Of a stretch of 64,000 bases of DNA, positions 48,442-59,873 are shown piece after piece. The stretch is from Cotesia glomerata (taxonomy: Eukaryota; Arthropoda; Insecta; Hymenoptera; Braconidae): assembly GCF_020080835.1 (NCBI RefSeq), contig NC_058163.1, positions 11,387,113-11,451,112 of the forward strand, given 5' to 3'. The notes under the pieces are model-generated. The model ran no database searches and was not told the origin of the DNA. It worked only from the letters and a program-made list of their open reading frames with translations. The position numbers were made by a program, and so were the translations under genes. Within the stretch, counting starts at the first letter, position 1; every line of letters begins with the position of its first letter.

Positions 48442-48541
48442 NNNNNNNNNNNNNNNNNNNNNNNNNNNNNNNNNNNNNNNNNNNNNNNNNNNNNNNNNNN
48501 NNNNNNNNNNNNNNNNNNNNNNNNNNNNNNNNNNNNNNNNN
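48442..48541. other. assembly gap (100 N)
   Basis: Exactly 100 N, a conventional placeholder for a gap of unknown size, lying inside repeat sequence. Confidence 0.98.
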
Positions 48542-49603
48542 TAGTAGCATAACACACCACATCCATAGTGCAGTAAGAGACCAAGAAAGTGAACAACCTA
48601 TCGAAAAATTATTCAAAGTGCTGCTACCTATAGAAATAACGAATCCAATCGGGATCAAGCAATAGTTATACCCACAGCACTACTCTCGAAAAAGGAGCTC
48701 TTTAATATTTCATTAGCCCAAAAGCCCAAACTAGTGAAATATTCGTTAACGTAAGACTGAGCAGTACTCAATGTATTTTCAGGAACTTTATTTTTCTAAT
48801 TACTTTTTAAATAAATCTAGAAATCTAATGATAAAAAGTTTCCGAAAAATAACATATAATTAGATCAATTTTATTTCGTAATTTTTTTTATTAGATCGAC
48901 AAATGCAACCCCAAAATAAACTTTTAATAATCCATGCATTCATACAATCAAAATACAAAGACTGTATTATATACTATCATTTTAAATAATGTGCAGTGAC
49001 CTTCAGCTGGGACTTATATAACTAGTCTAATAAGTTTAAAAAATACTCATAACTCGAGATTATCATGTGCCTGTCAAGAAACTAGCAATTAAATGGAACC
49101 GCTATCAGGAAAGGTTGTTTATTAGAAAGAGATTAATTGTTTATAATCTGAATCTGAGCAACAATGTTCCAAATTCTATGTTACTCTTAAAAAAACACAC
49201 TTGACAATAAAATTAGTCACGTGATTGAAACAAATGAATGAATCTACCAATCTAAATATTGTTATAAGCTAGTGCGAGGATACTTGACCTTTTTTTATAA
49301 AAACCCCAATCTACTGTAGATATTTAAGCAACAATATAATAAATATTAAAAACAGTATATTTTTCATGATAATATAATAAACAACAATTTTATTGAAAAT
49401 AAAGTAAGTTTATTTTAACAAAAAATGCTTTAAAGAACTTCAAGTGTAAATCAATAATAAATTTTTTAAAAGTAATAAAATTTATTTAGGTTAGACGACT
49501 GATGGATCATTTTCATCAGTTTCACAACACTGCATCAGCATTGGAACACTGGTTTGAAATCCGTCTTGAACATTAATAAATTATGGTGTCATGATGTATA
49601 ATT
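48542..49603. other. spacer upstream of the Ig/LDLa gene
   Basis: AT-rich, with no coding exon recognised. The 3' part (about 49480-49603) probably holds 5' UTR of the following gene. Two short upstream ATGs at 49583 and 49591 are out of frame or quickly stopped. Confidence 0.4.
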
Positions 49604-52600
49604 ATGTCCAACTTCATTATACTTTTATTTACTCTGGGATTAATCGGAAATTTATCAAGTAAGTTGTTACTAATCAACATATGCACTATTACAGGATTTA
49701 GTAAATGATATTACAAAGCTAGTATTTTCTTTTTAAAAATGTCAACATGAACTGGCACAGAAATCAATAAAATAGCTTATGAGTTATTTATTCATCAAAA
49801 TAAGCATTTTTGCATTTTACTTCCAAACAAATAATAATTCATAAAAAAATACCTGGATATTTGATAGATTATTTATCAGTAAAGTTTGATAACGAAAAAT
49901 TTGATTTTTAAGTTTACATTTACCTTACAAGTCCAACGAAGATATAATAGTACGGTTTTTTTTAATGAGTGCAACTAGAGAAACAAATAGAGATGTTTCT
50001 TAATTTAAAAAGATAAATTTATATGCAATAATTTAATGGTGACGTATTGAAAAAATGGCTATGTTAAAGAATAGAATGATTAAGAATATTTCAAATTAAT
50101 AATTATACACGGAAAAAAGAAAACTCGAAAAATTAAAGTATAAAATGTAAAATCGGTCCCGTCGTTATCAAAACTAGAAAAATTACAGTTTGAAATAACA
50201 TTTTTTTAAATTCAATTTTTTAATTTAATATTCAGAGCTTACAATGTAAATATTACATTCTACAATGTAATTCTTACAAAATCTGTAATAATTACAATCT
50301 GAAACTGTAATTTTTCTAGTTTTCATCACGAAGCGCCACGTTGCATTATATACTGTAATTTTTCGAGTTTTCTTTTTTCCGTCTACAAGCAAAACATCTT
50401 CAAATCCGAAACAACGATATATTTGGCATAAGGTTTAATTGTATTATAAACAGCCAATTAAAAAACTGGTATCGCGAATTTTGCTGATTCTAAACCTAGT
50501 GATTGATAAAATTTATCGATTCTAAACTTAATTATTCCCAAAATTAGCCGATTTAAAGGGGGGAGAGGAATAGAGAAAAAGGATTTTGAAAAAACTCCGT
50601 CACCAGCTTTTTTGTGAATATTTTTGCATCAATATCTTATATAATATTCTTGAAACCATCCTTAATAATGTACAAAAGCTTTTAATAAATTTACTCAAAC
50701 CATTTTTCTAAAAAAAATTCGTTAAAAAGTGTATTTTTTTTACGCTGAAAACCCTACCCCTTAAACCTGGTTACTATAATACTAATTTAGGTAATTATAC
50801 GGAAAGTAAGGTTTTGCGTATTTTTAGCCCCAAAAATCGAAAAATTTAATTATCGACGTTTTTTTTCGGCCGATTAATGAGAATTTTTAAAGGAAATGTT
50901 CCCAAAAAGTTGATTCCCAATATAATAAATATCTTCATTCTTTCAATACATATATTTCCATGCAAACTGAATCATATTACCAAAATTTAAAATTATATTT
51001 TAATTTTTCTCATACCATTATAACACAATTAACAAAAGTCGAATTTTCAAAACCTTTTATTATCAACTTAAATTTTCAGAAGCTACGCCAATAAATGGGA
51101 CATTCGCCACCATACCGATTGATCTAAGAGCTGCGATAGAAATACAGCCTCAATTCGAAATAAGGATGGGTCAAAAATATATCTTCAAAAAAAATAACGA
51201 TTCGCTAAATTTAACATGTACGATCATACAAAATGATGGTAACAAAAATCATACATTATTTGATTATATTGTCGATTGGAAAGCACCATTTTATGACAAT
51301 TACACTCTGTAAGTTTTATATTAAAGGGTTGATATTTTTAAATACAATTGTTATCGAAAATATGATTTTTATTTAGTAAACCTGAAAGAGGACAAAAACG
51401 AAATGTAGCTTGGTTGTGGTTCGAAAATCTATCCGAAGATCACGATGGTAATTACACATGTAATGCTGTTACATTTAGATCTGTCATTCAATCACATCTT
51501 TCTGTTAATATCAGACTATCTGTGAAGAAAAGTAAGTAAAAAAATATCGTAACAACTCTATATATATAATAATAGAATTATGATAAGTATTCTTTATTTT
51601 AGAACCAATTAAATGGTATTGTGGACCAAAATGGTTCAGATGTCGATCTAATAATTGTATTATGGAACGATATCTTTGCGATGGTAAAGCTGATTGTGAA
51701 GAAGGAGAAGATGAAAGTGAAGCTGCTGGATGCGGTTCTGATCCTTGTTATGGTAAAGTAATGTGTGATAATCGATGTGTTCCACGAGAATGGTGTTGCA
51801 ATCACCGGAACTGTAGTAAAAATTCTGCACCGCACATATGGCCAACAGAAACCCGACAAATAAGTTACATACAAACAGCATTTTATGTTGTGATGGGTAA
51901 AGATTAATTGATATCTAATGGTTAATTTTTTTCTATTTTTATATAAATTAAATTTAAAATTTCATCTATGTTTTATTACAGGTTGTGCAATGGCATTTAT
52001 TTTCATAGTTACAATATTGGCGATAGCTATTTGTCGAGTACAATTTAAACGAGCAATAAATACGACATGTAATCAACGAAGTCGTAATGGTTATTGTCAA
52101 ACAAATCGTGCCTCCTCTATACATGTGCCTAATCATCATGATGATCTTGATCGACCTTTAAACCGACCATTAGATGATCTTCAACAAGGTAATATTCCGT
52201 ACATATTTTGAATCTTACAAGTACATTGATAATATAAATTTTGTAAATGTTTAGAAACGAGTACAATGTACAATGTAACTGGAAAACTACAGTTTACGGA
52301 TTGCCTTTCGAAACCTCCGTCTTATTCAGAAATAATGGCTCTACAATCGGAAGAAGGACCTCCACCAGCTTATGTATCATGTGATGAACTCAATGAATAT
52401 TGTGCCTTAAGAATGTATAATGTTCAAAATAGTTACCAACCAGACAATCTTCTACCAATTATTAGTAACTTTAGTTCTTCTCGTTGTGATGACTCCACAA
52501 GCACGCCGAACTCAATTCTAAGTATTCAAAGATTAACTTCGATGAATATACCAGTATCTTCATCATTCACAAATGGACAGAATAATGATTTAAGTGACGA

Positions 52601-53021
52601 TATTACTACTATTATTCAAGATCCTATGTCACAGTGTACAGAAACGGATGCATTCTTGTCTGAAAATAGTAGGACAGATAATCATAAAAACTCAATAAGG
52701 AATGTTTTAAATAAAAAGAAGAAAATTTCAAATGGATGGTTTGGTCAAAATTTTAATAATATTGTAACTAGTAAGCTTTGGGTAAACAACCAAACTGATC
52801 AAAACACACCGAGTTCACCATTAGAGAGAAAAAGCTATTCTTTAGGAAACTTGAAGAGTGAAAGATCATTTTTGATAACAGATCAGCCACAATTTGTTTC
52901 GGACTGTTTAGTTCGTCCGATGCGAAAAAATAATATTAGTTCATCATTTTCAACAAATTCAAATAATCAAGTGGCAGGTCCAAGTTCTTCTGGTGTTGAA
53001 AATGATAAAAATCTACATTGA
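49604..53021 (+). CDS. single-pass receptor-like protein: Ig domain, LDLa domain, TM, PPxY tail
   Basis: Exons: 49604-49658, 51080-51308, 51377-51531, 51603-51896, 51982-52188, 52255-53021. Total 1707 nt, 568 residues plus stop, all phases consistent and all borders GT/AG. Order: signal peptide MSNFIILLFTLGLIGN; an Ig-like domain (LTCTI ... VDWKAP ... DHDGNYTCNA); an LDL-receptor class A repeat (WFRCRSNNCIMERYLCDGKA followed by DC and a DESE-type calcium motif); a second short Cys-rich segment (CYGKVMCDNRCVPREWCC); a transmembrane helix (AMAFIFIVTILAIAICRV); and a long Ser/Asn-rich cytoplasmic tail. The tail has KPPSYSEI and PPPAYVS, two PPxY motifs of the kind bound by Nedd4-family WW domains, as in LDLRAD3. 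I do not recognise a named gene. Likely a plasma-membrane adhesion or endocytic receptor; its ligand is unknown. Confidence 0.85.
49659..51079. other. intron 1 of the Ig/LDLa gene
   Basis: A 1.4-kb intron separating the signal-peptide exon from the Ig exon. Contains the MITE at 50110-50381; the rest is AT-rich with no further features. Confidence 0.6.
50110..50381. repeat. 272-bp MITE with nested inverted repeats
   Basis: The ends pair over about 33 bases with two mismatches: CGGAAAAAAGAAAACTCGAA on the left, and the same inverted on the right. A second inverted pair (AAACTAGAAAAATTACAGTT) lies inside. No coding capacity. Target duplication not clear. Confidence 0.65.
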
Positions 53022-53678
53022 ACGAAAAAGCTACTTCATTTGAGAAAAATATTTTTTTCAAAATTCTACTCTACTGTCAAGAAATTCAGTTTTCTTAATT
53101 CACCAACTTAACTCTTGAATCAATAAGTGAAATCAATAAGAAAAATCTTGGATGAGCGAAAAGTTCTCCAGAAAAATTTTGTCATCACGAAGCACTTTAT
53201 TTTTTAATTTTTTTTAACAAAATTCACATACACTTCATCCAAGAATTTTTTTTTTCGGATTAAAATATGCGGTAGTAACTGTTCAAGATATTACCAACTT
53301 GATTTTGCTATCAGTGTAGACTGATGTCTCAAATATTCTTCTACCAAGTAAAAATCATTTATTCATAAATATTCAATATTAATAATTACACGATTAGTAT
53401 TAATAAGAACAAATAAGATATTTAAAGAAGGATCATTCAATGTATCCTCAAAAAAAATTGTAATCTTAAATAGATTTTTAAAAAATGCGATAAGATATTG
53501 CACGCATAAATCGAGGAAGATGAATATGTAATTATTGTTAACACCTGCATTCAATCGAAAATAGTTTTTATATTAAATATATTAGGTTTCTTTAAAACCG
53601 ACCTACTGCATAATCTAATATAATCGTGCAAAGAAAATTATTCCGAAATATATTTTCTATTCATGAATTATATATATA
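53022..53678. other. 3' flank of the Ig/LDLa gene
   Basis: AT-rich, probably 3' UTR then spacer. No convincing polyadenylation signal close to the stop and no exon recognised. Confidence 0.35.
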
Positions 53679-54378
53679 AAAAAAATTAGGAAAACGGTTG
53701 ACCTTGAATGCCATCTGAAGGCCATCCCTGCAACTTCCCGCTACTTTCGTAATAAAGCGCTCAAAATTGCACTTATTAAGTTTTTGAGCTTTTCGAGCTC
53801 AAAAATATAATTTTCGTGTAGTTTTGAGCTCTCTGAGCTCAAAAGTCTGATAGAAGTTTAATAAAACACTGATTTTTGAATTTTCAAACCGCAATAACTT
53901 TTAAATGAATAAACCGAATTTTACGCGGTTGGCGGGATTCGGCGCAGTCTTTCAAATTCTATGATATATTTTCAAATACAAATTGATCAGACCGGAAATT
54001 TCGGTGTAATTTGAAAAAAACAATTTTTTTCGATTTCTTTCGTCAAAGATAACTCACGAACGAATCTAATTAACTGATATGTTTATTTATATATATTTAT
54101 ATTTCATAAAAAATTTCCTCAACAAAATAAAATTTTTTTTTTTTTTATCATATCTAATCAAAACCGATTTTGACCGGCTTGGTAACGATCGACGTGGTTT
54201 TTTGATGTTAAGAGCTGATTAGTTTTTGGAATTGATCGGTCAAGCCGTTTGAAAGTTATTCGAAAAAAACCACATTTGAAAAAATTTTTTTTCGCAGTTT
54301 TTTTAAGACTTCTCAAAATCTATCAGTCCGAATCGGTCCAACTTGTATTCAAAATCTAAGTTTTTTTGAACCCTTTTG

Positions 54379-54421
<43 letters not shown>

Positions 54422-54597
54422 ACACACACACACACCATCGCGGGAATAATCAAGGAAGCTTCCTAGGACCTTGGAAAATTTAAAATTTAAATTTATCTTG
54501 ATGAAAACTCGATTTTCGAAAAACTGGGTAAAAACAATAACTTCCCGATTTTTGAAAATTTTCAATTTTCTTAGCGGGAAGTTAAAAAAACATTGGC
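53679..54597 (-). repeat. AACTTCCCGCT repeat family, copy B (inverted)
   Basis: The reverse complement of the copy at 34048-34970: starts on the right with AACTTCCCGCTAAG and ends on the left with AGCGGGAAGTTGCAGGGATG. It includes an AC/TG microsatellite at 54381-54435 and GAGCTC palindromes near 53790-53840. Confidence 0.75.
54381..54435. repeat. (AC)n microsatellite
   Basis: About 27 AC units with one TA interruption, inside repeat copy B. Confidence 0.95.
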
Positions 54598-54920
54598 TTA
54601 AAAATGTGCATATTTTACAGTATTTTTTATTGATTTGTACCAGTTGGTCGTTTATTGGCAACACAATAAAGAAAAAATGTAAGTACCTGTATATGAAAAA
54701 TTCAGTGTAAAAATGTATTCGGAAATACATATATACAAAACATAAAAAATAATATTATAAATATTAAAATGTGAAATATATTAATAAAATTTCGATAATA
54801 TTGAGAAACTTATTGCATTCTTTCACATTTGTAAAAAATTTTTTTTATATGTAATTAAAAAATTCAAATATATCAAATATATTTGGTAGGACTATAAATA
54901 GTAGGGTGTCCGTTATTTAC

Positions 54921-55020
54921 NNNNNNNNNNNNNNNNNNNNNNNNNNNNNNNNNNNNNNNNNNNNNNNNNNNNNNNNNNNNNNNNNNNNNNNNNNNNNNNN
55001 NNNNNNNNNNNNNNNNNNNN
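54921..55020. other. assembly gap (100 N)
   Basis: Exactly 100 N, directly adjoining an AFG3-like exon whose left border is therefore hidden. Confidence 0.98.
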
Positions 55021-58000
55021 ACAAAGGCGTGGTGGAAAAATTAGAAGTTGTTAATAAAAAATGGGTTAGAGTGAGACTACTACCTGGTCATACAGTCGAA
55101 GGATCAGTAAGTACTTGAATAAATTCAATTTTTTCACAGAAATGTTAAACATCTAAAAGAGAAAATTTTCTCAGTTTTTAATAACCTTGAGGTAAATGTT
55201 GACAAACTTAAGAATAATTTACCTCTTATGAAACAACATTAAATTATTACATATATTTGTTGAAATGGTTCACTTTAAGAGAGTTAATTTTACTGCGTCA
55301 TTGGTTGAAATTTGTTGGTTTTTAAAGAGATTTCTTTACAAATTATATTAGTCTATCATATACTAATATCACTGTCTTTTATATATATGTCTCTTATATA
55401 AATCACAGAAGATTTTATTTTTTCTTTTATTTTTTTATACCGTCGAATACGTCATTGGGGAATTAAAAAATTTTATGATTTTTGAGTAATTTTTGAAAGG
55501 ATGTCATGCAAAGATTACAGTATCTATCTACGGAATTTCAAAACCAAAAATTTTTGTATGTTTAGTGAAACAAAAAATTAACGCAAAAAAAAAAATACCG
55601 CAACCATGAGTATTCCAAAAAATGTAATGTAATATAATGTAATGTAATTTTATTGACAAGGCCGTAGGACAAAGTCCTCTAACGGCCTGAAGATAATACA
55701 AAAAAGTACAGTGTTTTGTAACAATAGAATATATATAATAGCAAATAACAAAATTATGAAATAAGTTTTAACAAAAAGTAATATTAAGGTCACTCAACGT
55801 CTGTTAATATCTGAAAAAATTATAAGAAGTAACAAAAATAACAAAATGTCTTTGCATAAGTCAGTGACTCAATGTTTCTGGACTACAAATAGCACACAGG
55901 TTATTGATACTAAGGCAATACACTTGCAACCTTAGCTCGCTCTATAGCCATAATATGATTGTAGCAACTAGTTTTAAACACAGCCAGAGATGTCGAAGAT
56001 ATAATTGCTGGTGGCAAAGAGTTCCAAAATGCAGTGCCTACGACTAGGAACGAATACTGCAAAGTTGATGTGCGAGGAATCGGCACAATAAGCGTATCAG
56101 TTCGGTTGTTATCTCTGTGCTGGGCAACGTTGTGATTCAGCCTGATGCGCTCACACAACAAAGCGTTCTTATTCAATATTAGCATACCATAAAATACATA
56201 ACCAATCAAATACAGCCGGCGATTATAAGGCGAAAGCCTTATAAATAAGCTTTATAATCCAAAAAATGAATATAAATAACTTATAAGAGTGATAATTTCT
56301 TATAAAAACAAAACAAATTTTATAATACATTGAAAGCAATGTATAAAGAAAAATCATAACATATGAATGGTAAATTAGTTATAAGCTTAAAAAAACAAAT
56401 TTTTATTCAATTTAACTAAGATAATGACTACAAATAGATGTTATAAATCAGTTATAATGTTAACGATATATTCGATCTAAATAATTTAAATAATGAAATA
56501 ACCATTACAGCACACAAATATTAAAAATGGACTCTGCGAATTATTAAAAATCAGGTGTCAGAAAGTAATCTATTTTTAGTTTCGAAAGACTTTTATGGTA
56601 CTGCCATTTATGACATTCAGAAGTAATTTTTGTCCAAGATGTAAATAAGCTATCATAAATTAATACTCACAATAAAAGTTTGGTATTTTAAAATTAACAT
56701 TGTTTTTTTTTTTTTTTTTTTTTTTTTTTTGACTTTTCGTTCTGAAGCCTAGACTTCATTCTCTTCATTAAAAACTACTTTAATATATCAAAGCATACCT
56801 CTTGACAATAATATGATTAATAAAAAAAACAGTAGCTAAGAAGAATAAAAAAAGGATCATTTTTTCAGATTTTTATAGCAAAAGTTTTACGGATGTCTTT
56901 TTTTTTTCAAAAATAAAAATCTAATATTTAAAAATAAAATTTTCATTTTTTTACATTTGAATATCAATATCTTAAAAACTAAGCAAGATATCGAAAAATT
57001 TTATTCTTACTTTTCAACTTGGTTCGTCGAGCTTCCTACAAACTCGCTTTCAAATCGTGGTGACGTGAGATCCGAAGAAATCCTTGAGTAATCTTTGTGT
57101 GCTAAAACCGCATTAAATGGAGCAAACCAGATCGAATTTATAATTCGTTCCAGAAATATCGCTGTCAACACAATTCAAAAAAAGTTTCTTACACGGAATT
57201 TAATTTAAATAGAGTTTCTATCTAAGCTCCGTAGCTTCTTACATCACTTCAAAAGTTCACGTTCAATCGTATTTAAAGTGAACTGTGATCTTTTTGTGCC
57301 AAAAGAAAATGGGTTAAAAGCCGCTAACTGCTTAATTATCAATGGATTAGAGGGGAGATATCAGTGAATTATCGTTTGGGAGATATCGAAATTCAAAAAA
57401 AAAAAAAAAAAAAAGATTTTTTCCAATACGAAAATGCTAGATTGTCGAGCTCGACAATGAACAAAAATTGCATTTTTCAGTTCAAAAAACAAAAATTTTT
57501 GAGTTTCACAATCCATTTTTAGAATCTTAATACCGTTATTCCTCACTTGAATATAGCGTGTAATTATGTATATTTGCCTAATTCTATAACTTTGAATTTT
57601 CTCGGGCAAAAAAAAAGATAGCGGGCAACAGAAGCGGAGTCGGCATCAAATACATCTGAATAGCTAAGTTTAGTCTTAGACTTTTTAGTTTTTATTATTT
57701 CACTCATAACAAAATAGAATTTTGCTTTAATCAAAGCTCAAAAATAATCATTTTTAGGATATTAGAATTTTTTCATTAGCTTTTGAAGTAATTTCCGGTA
57801 ATGGTTTATAAATTTGAGATTAAATCCAAAGAAGAAGATACTCAATTCTAAAACTATTTAGAATTAGGGAAATTTAGGACTAAAGATTGAATAATAAAGT
57901 CATTTAGAAATAGAGATAATTCAAAACAGACTTATTCAAGACCAGAATGATCAAATATATATAAAAATATGTACGAATAAAGAAGTAAAGAATTCAGTAA

Positions 58001-59646
58001 CTTTCTTTTCTTTTTTAAAGTACTTGAAAAATATTGTTTCAAGTATTGAACAATTGGCGCGTTTCAGGAATATAAAACATTCAAGCCTCTACCCAATGCA
58101 GATCTAGCATATTTCGAATCAAATAATTAAAAATTCAATAATTATACTCTCTTCGTAATCTTGTAGTAATATTTCAATTATCTTCTACAATTAATACCTC
58201 AACTTTTATACGTTCAATTAAGAAGTTATTATTGTGTAGAAGTATTTCAAAAGTCACATCTGATTCTATAACCGCTCATAAGTTGATCAGCCTACAGTTT
58301 ATTTCAAATATTTGATTCAAATATTGGGAAGAATAAATATTCTGTAACACGGAACAAACTTTAAATCATCGTTTTATTTGATGGAAGAAATATGAACTAA
58401 CCAAACATAAATCGTGAAAAAAGGGTTCTATTTAGACGATTGCATTTTAGTATATTGATACTGCCATTCTAATACGTCGTATCCCACATTTAGAAAATTT
58501 TACAGCAGACGATAAAAAGTTTTTACTAAAAACAGCTCATTTTTAACATTGATTAAATGGGATTCAACGGATGAAAATATTTTTTGGAATATTACGCGTC
58601 AGCCTTCAGGCCTAGACACGTAGGATTTTTACGTCCCTTCCTACTATTTATAATACCAACTTTACCTCCTTTCCGCGGCTGTGGCCGATTTACAGTCTGT
58701 ACCCGCATTTGCCTGTGCCCCACCCTTAGCACAGTGACCAAGGAAACCACAGAAACCTGGCCAGGGTACAGTCGGCAAGGGAGCAAACATAAATATAAAT
58801 AATGCTGTGAAGCGGGAAAGAATAGGAGTTACGGTAATTATTACGTGAAGCGTTCCACATTCACGTAACAGGATATTGGTAGGAAAGGATTTAGAAAAAA
58901 ATGTGGAGAGGATCATCTTAATGTGAGTTTATAGAATATGCGAGAAAAAATTATTAGATAGCTCGGACTGGGATTCGAACCCAGAACCTTCCGAAGACAT
59001 GTCGGCTACTCTACCATTTGAGCTATCCGGTCTATACTAAATTTCCTTTCGCTTATTCTATATACATTAAGCCACACCGTCCATCTTACGGTAAGCAAAC
59101 CTTGGAAATCGCAGAAAAATTGCGACTGCCGGGGCTCGAACCTACGCCTGAGCGACTGTTGTACGGACAGTTTAAGACTTAAATCGCTCGGCTACGCAGT
59201 CACCTTTTGAAAATATTTATTTAAAAATCGTTATTAAACTATTTGAGCTTGAAATTTTTAATATGACTTGCATAATATCGTTGTGATTCTATTTTTCAAA
59301 AAAAATCAATATGTCAAATTTTGTGGGATACGACGTATTAGAATGGCAGTATCGATATGCTTATTTCTTTACTACATGCACTATTAGACCTTGCGAGAGT
59401 ACAAATGATATATTGAAAAAAAAAAAAAGAATGGAAAGTAAGTACTATCAATTTTTAACATTATTTCTTTGATTTTTCAGAATACATTATGGTTCAATAT
59501 AGGTAGCACGGATACCTTCGAGAGAAATTTAGAAAATGCCCAATTGGAATTAAATATTGAACCTCAGAATCATCTTCCTGTTGTGTATAAATCAGAAATT
59601 GAGACGTCGACAATAGGTTCCTACTTACCTACACTTCTTATTTTAG
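55021..59646 (+). CDS. Afg3l2: AFG3-like m-AAA protease (AFG3L2 orthologue), two internal exons
   Basis: Exon 55021-55106 (left end inside the gap) reads KGVVEKLEVVNKKWVRVRLL then PGHTVEGS. Exon 59481-59646 reads NTLWFNIGSTDTFERNLENA, LPVVYKSEIE and YLPTLLIL. The joint reads VEGS-NTLWFNIG in frame. These match the intermembrane-space domain of AFG3L2/paraplegin-type proteases just before the second membrane helix (human equivalents KGVVDRLEVVNK and WFNIGSVDTFERNL). AFG3L2 forms hexameric ATP-driven zinc proteases in the mitochondrial inner membrane for protein quality control. The N-terminal exons, AAA ATPase and HExxH protease exons are not in the window: the former may be lost in the gap, the latter lie past the right edge. 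The visible intron is 4.4 kb and full of repeats. Confidence 0.85.
55618..56215 (-). mobile_element. 5'-truncated non-LTR retrotransposon, 3' end
   Basis: The minus strand encodes about 99 residues (NKNALLCERIRLNHNVAQHR, GTAFWNSLPPAI, FKTSCYNHIM), the usual C-terminal end of LINE reverse transcriptases. It is followed by a 3' UTR, a hairpin GGCCGT...ACGGCC around AGGAC/GTCCT, and a TTACA-type microsatellite tail at about 55618-55648. A different family from the element at 43149-47268. Lies in the Afg3l2 intron. Confidence 0.7.
56216..58451. other. Afg3l2 intron, central part
   Basis: AT-rich intron. Contains TTATAAGGCGAAAGCCTTAT palindrome at about 56223-56243 with further TTATAAG/CTTATAA units to 56400, and a T run at 56704-56730. 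No exon recognised. Confidence 0.4.
58961..59032 (-). tRNA. tRNA-like sequence 1 (probable pseudo-tRNA)
   Basis: A 72-base unit. Box A is TAGCTCAAATGGTAGAG and box B is GGTTCGAATCCC, with a perfect T-arm (CTGGG/CCCAG) and D-arm (GCTC/GAGT). The acceptor stem has two mismatches (GACCGGA against TCCGAGC). The anticodon arm is weak: with the usual spacing the loop is CATGTCT, giving TGT but lacking T at position 33. It may be transcribed by Pol III but is unlikely to be a working tRNA. Confidence 0.5.
59122..59203 (-). tRNA. tRNA-like sequence 2, class II shape (probable pseudo-tRNA)
   Basis: An 82-base unit. The acceptor stem GTGACTG/CAGTCGC pairs with one G-T. Box A is TAGCCGAGCGATTTAAG and box B is GGTTCGAGCCC. 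An ACTGT/ACAGT stem closes a 7-base loop CCGTACA, followed by a variable arm CGC-TCAG-GCG like tRNA-Ser/Leu. The T-stem is poor and position 33 is C. Anticodon unassigned. Confidence 0.45.
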
Positions 59647-59839
59647 GTAAGTTAATGATTTTTACAATTGTTACTATTATTAAATAATTAATTTTTATTT
59701 ACCACAAGATAATAATTTTGAATTTGTAAGTTACAAACTTTAATAATTACAGTTAAACCCAATCTAATAATTGACAAATACAATTTATATCACATTCACT
59801 TTTTGAGAAGGAGCCTCCTGACTAGATACCGTTTTCCAT

Positions 59840-59873
<34 letters not shown>

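Larger units (their letters stand above)
58452..59358. mobile_element. inverted-repeat element carrying two tRNA-like sequences
   Basis: The ends form a 37-bp inverted repeat with one mismatch: ATATTGATACTGCCATTCTA on the left and, read inward from the right, ATATCGATACTGCCATTCTA, continuing through ATACGTCGTATCCCACA. Inside are a GC-rich block (58600-58800) and two minus-strand tRNA-like units. No transposase and no obvious target duplication. It sits in the Afg3l2 intron. Confidence 0.65.

Noticed and set aside
54471..54730. possible upstream exon of Afg3l2 (acceptor near 54621, donor near 54678)
   Set aside because: Has acceptor- and donor-like borders, but none of its frames reads like the AFG3 N-terminal region; it lies just beside repeat copy B.
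58584..58916. three overlapping frames in the GC-rich block of the tRNA-bearing element
   Set aside because: Open on both strands because of composition; no start context, domain or splice partner.
59122..59203. functional tRNA-Tyr (loop CCGTACA, GTA)
   Set aside because: The long variable arm is of Ser/Leu type, position 33 is C and the T-stem is poor, so no isotype is assigned.
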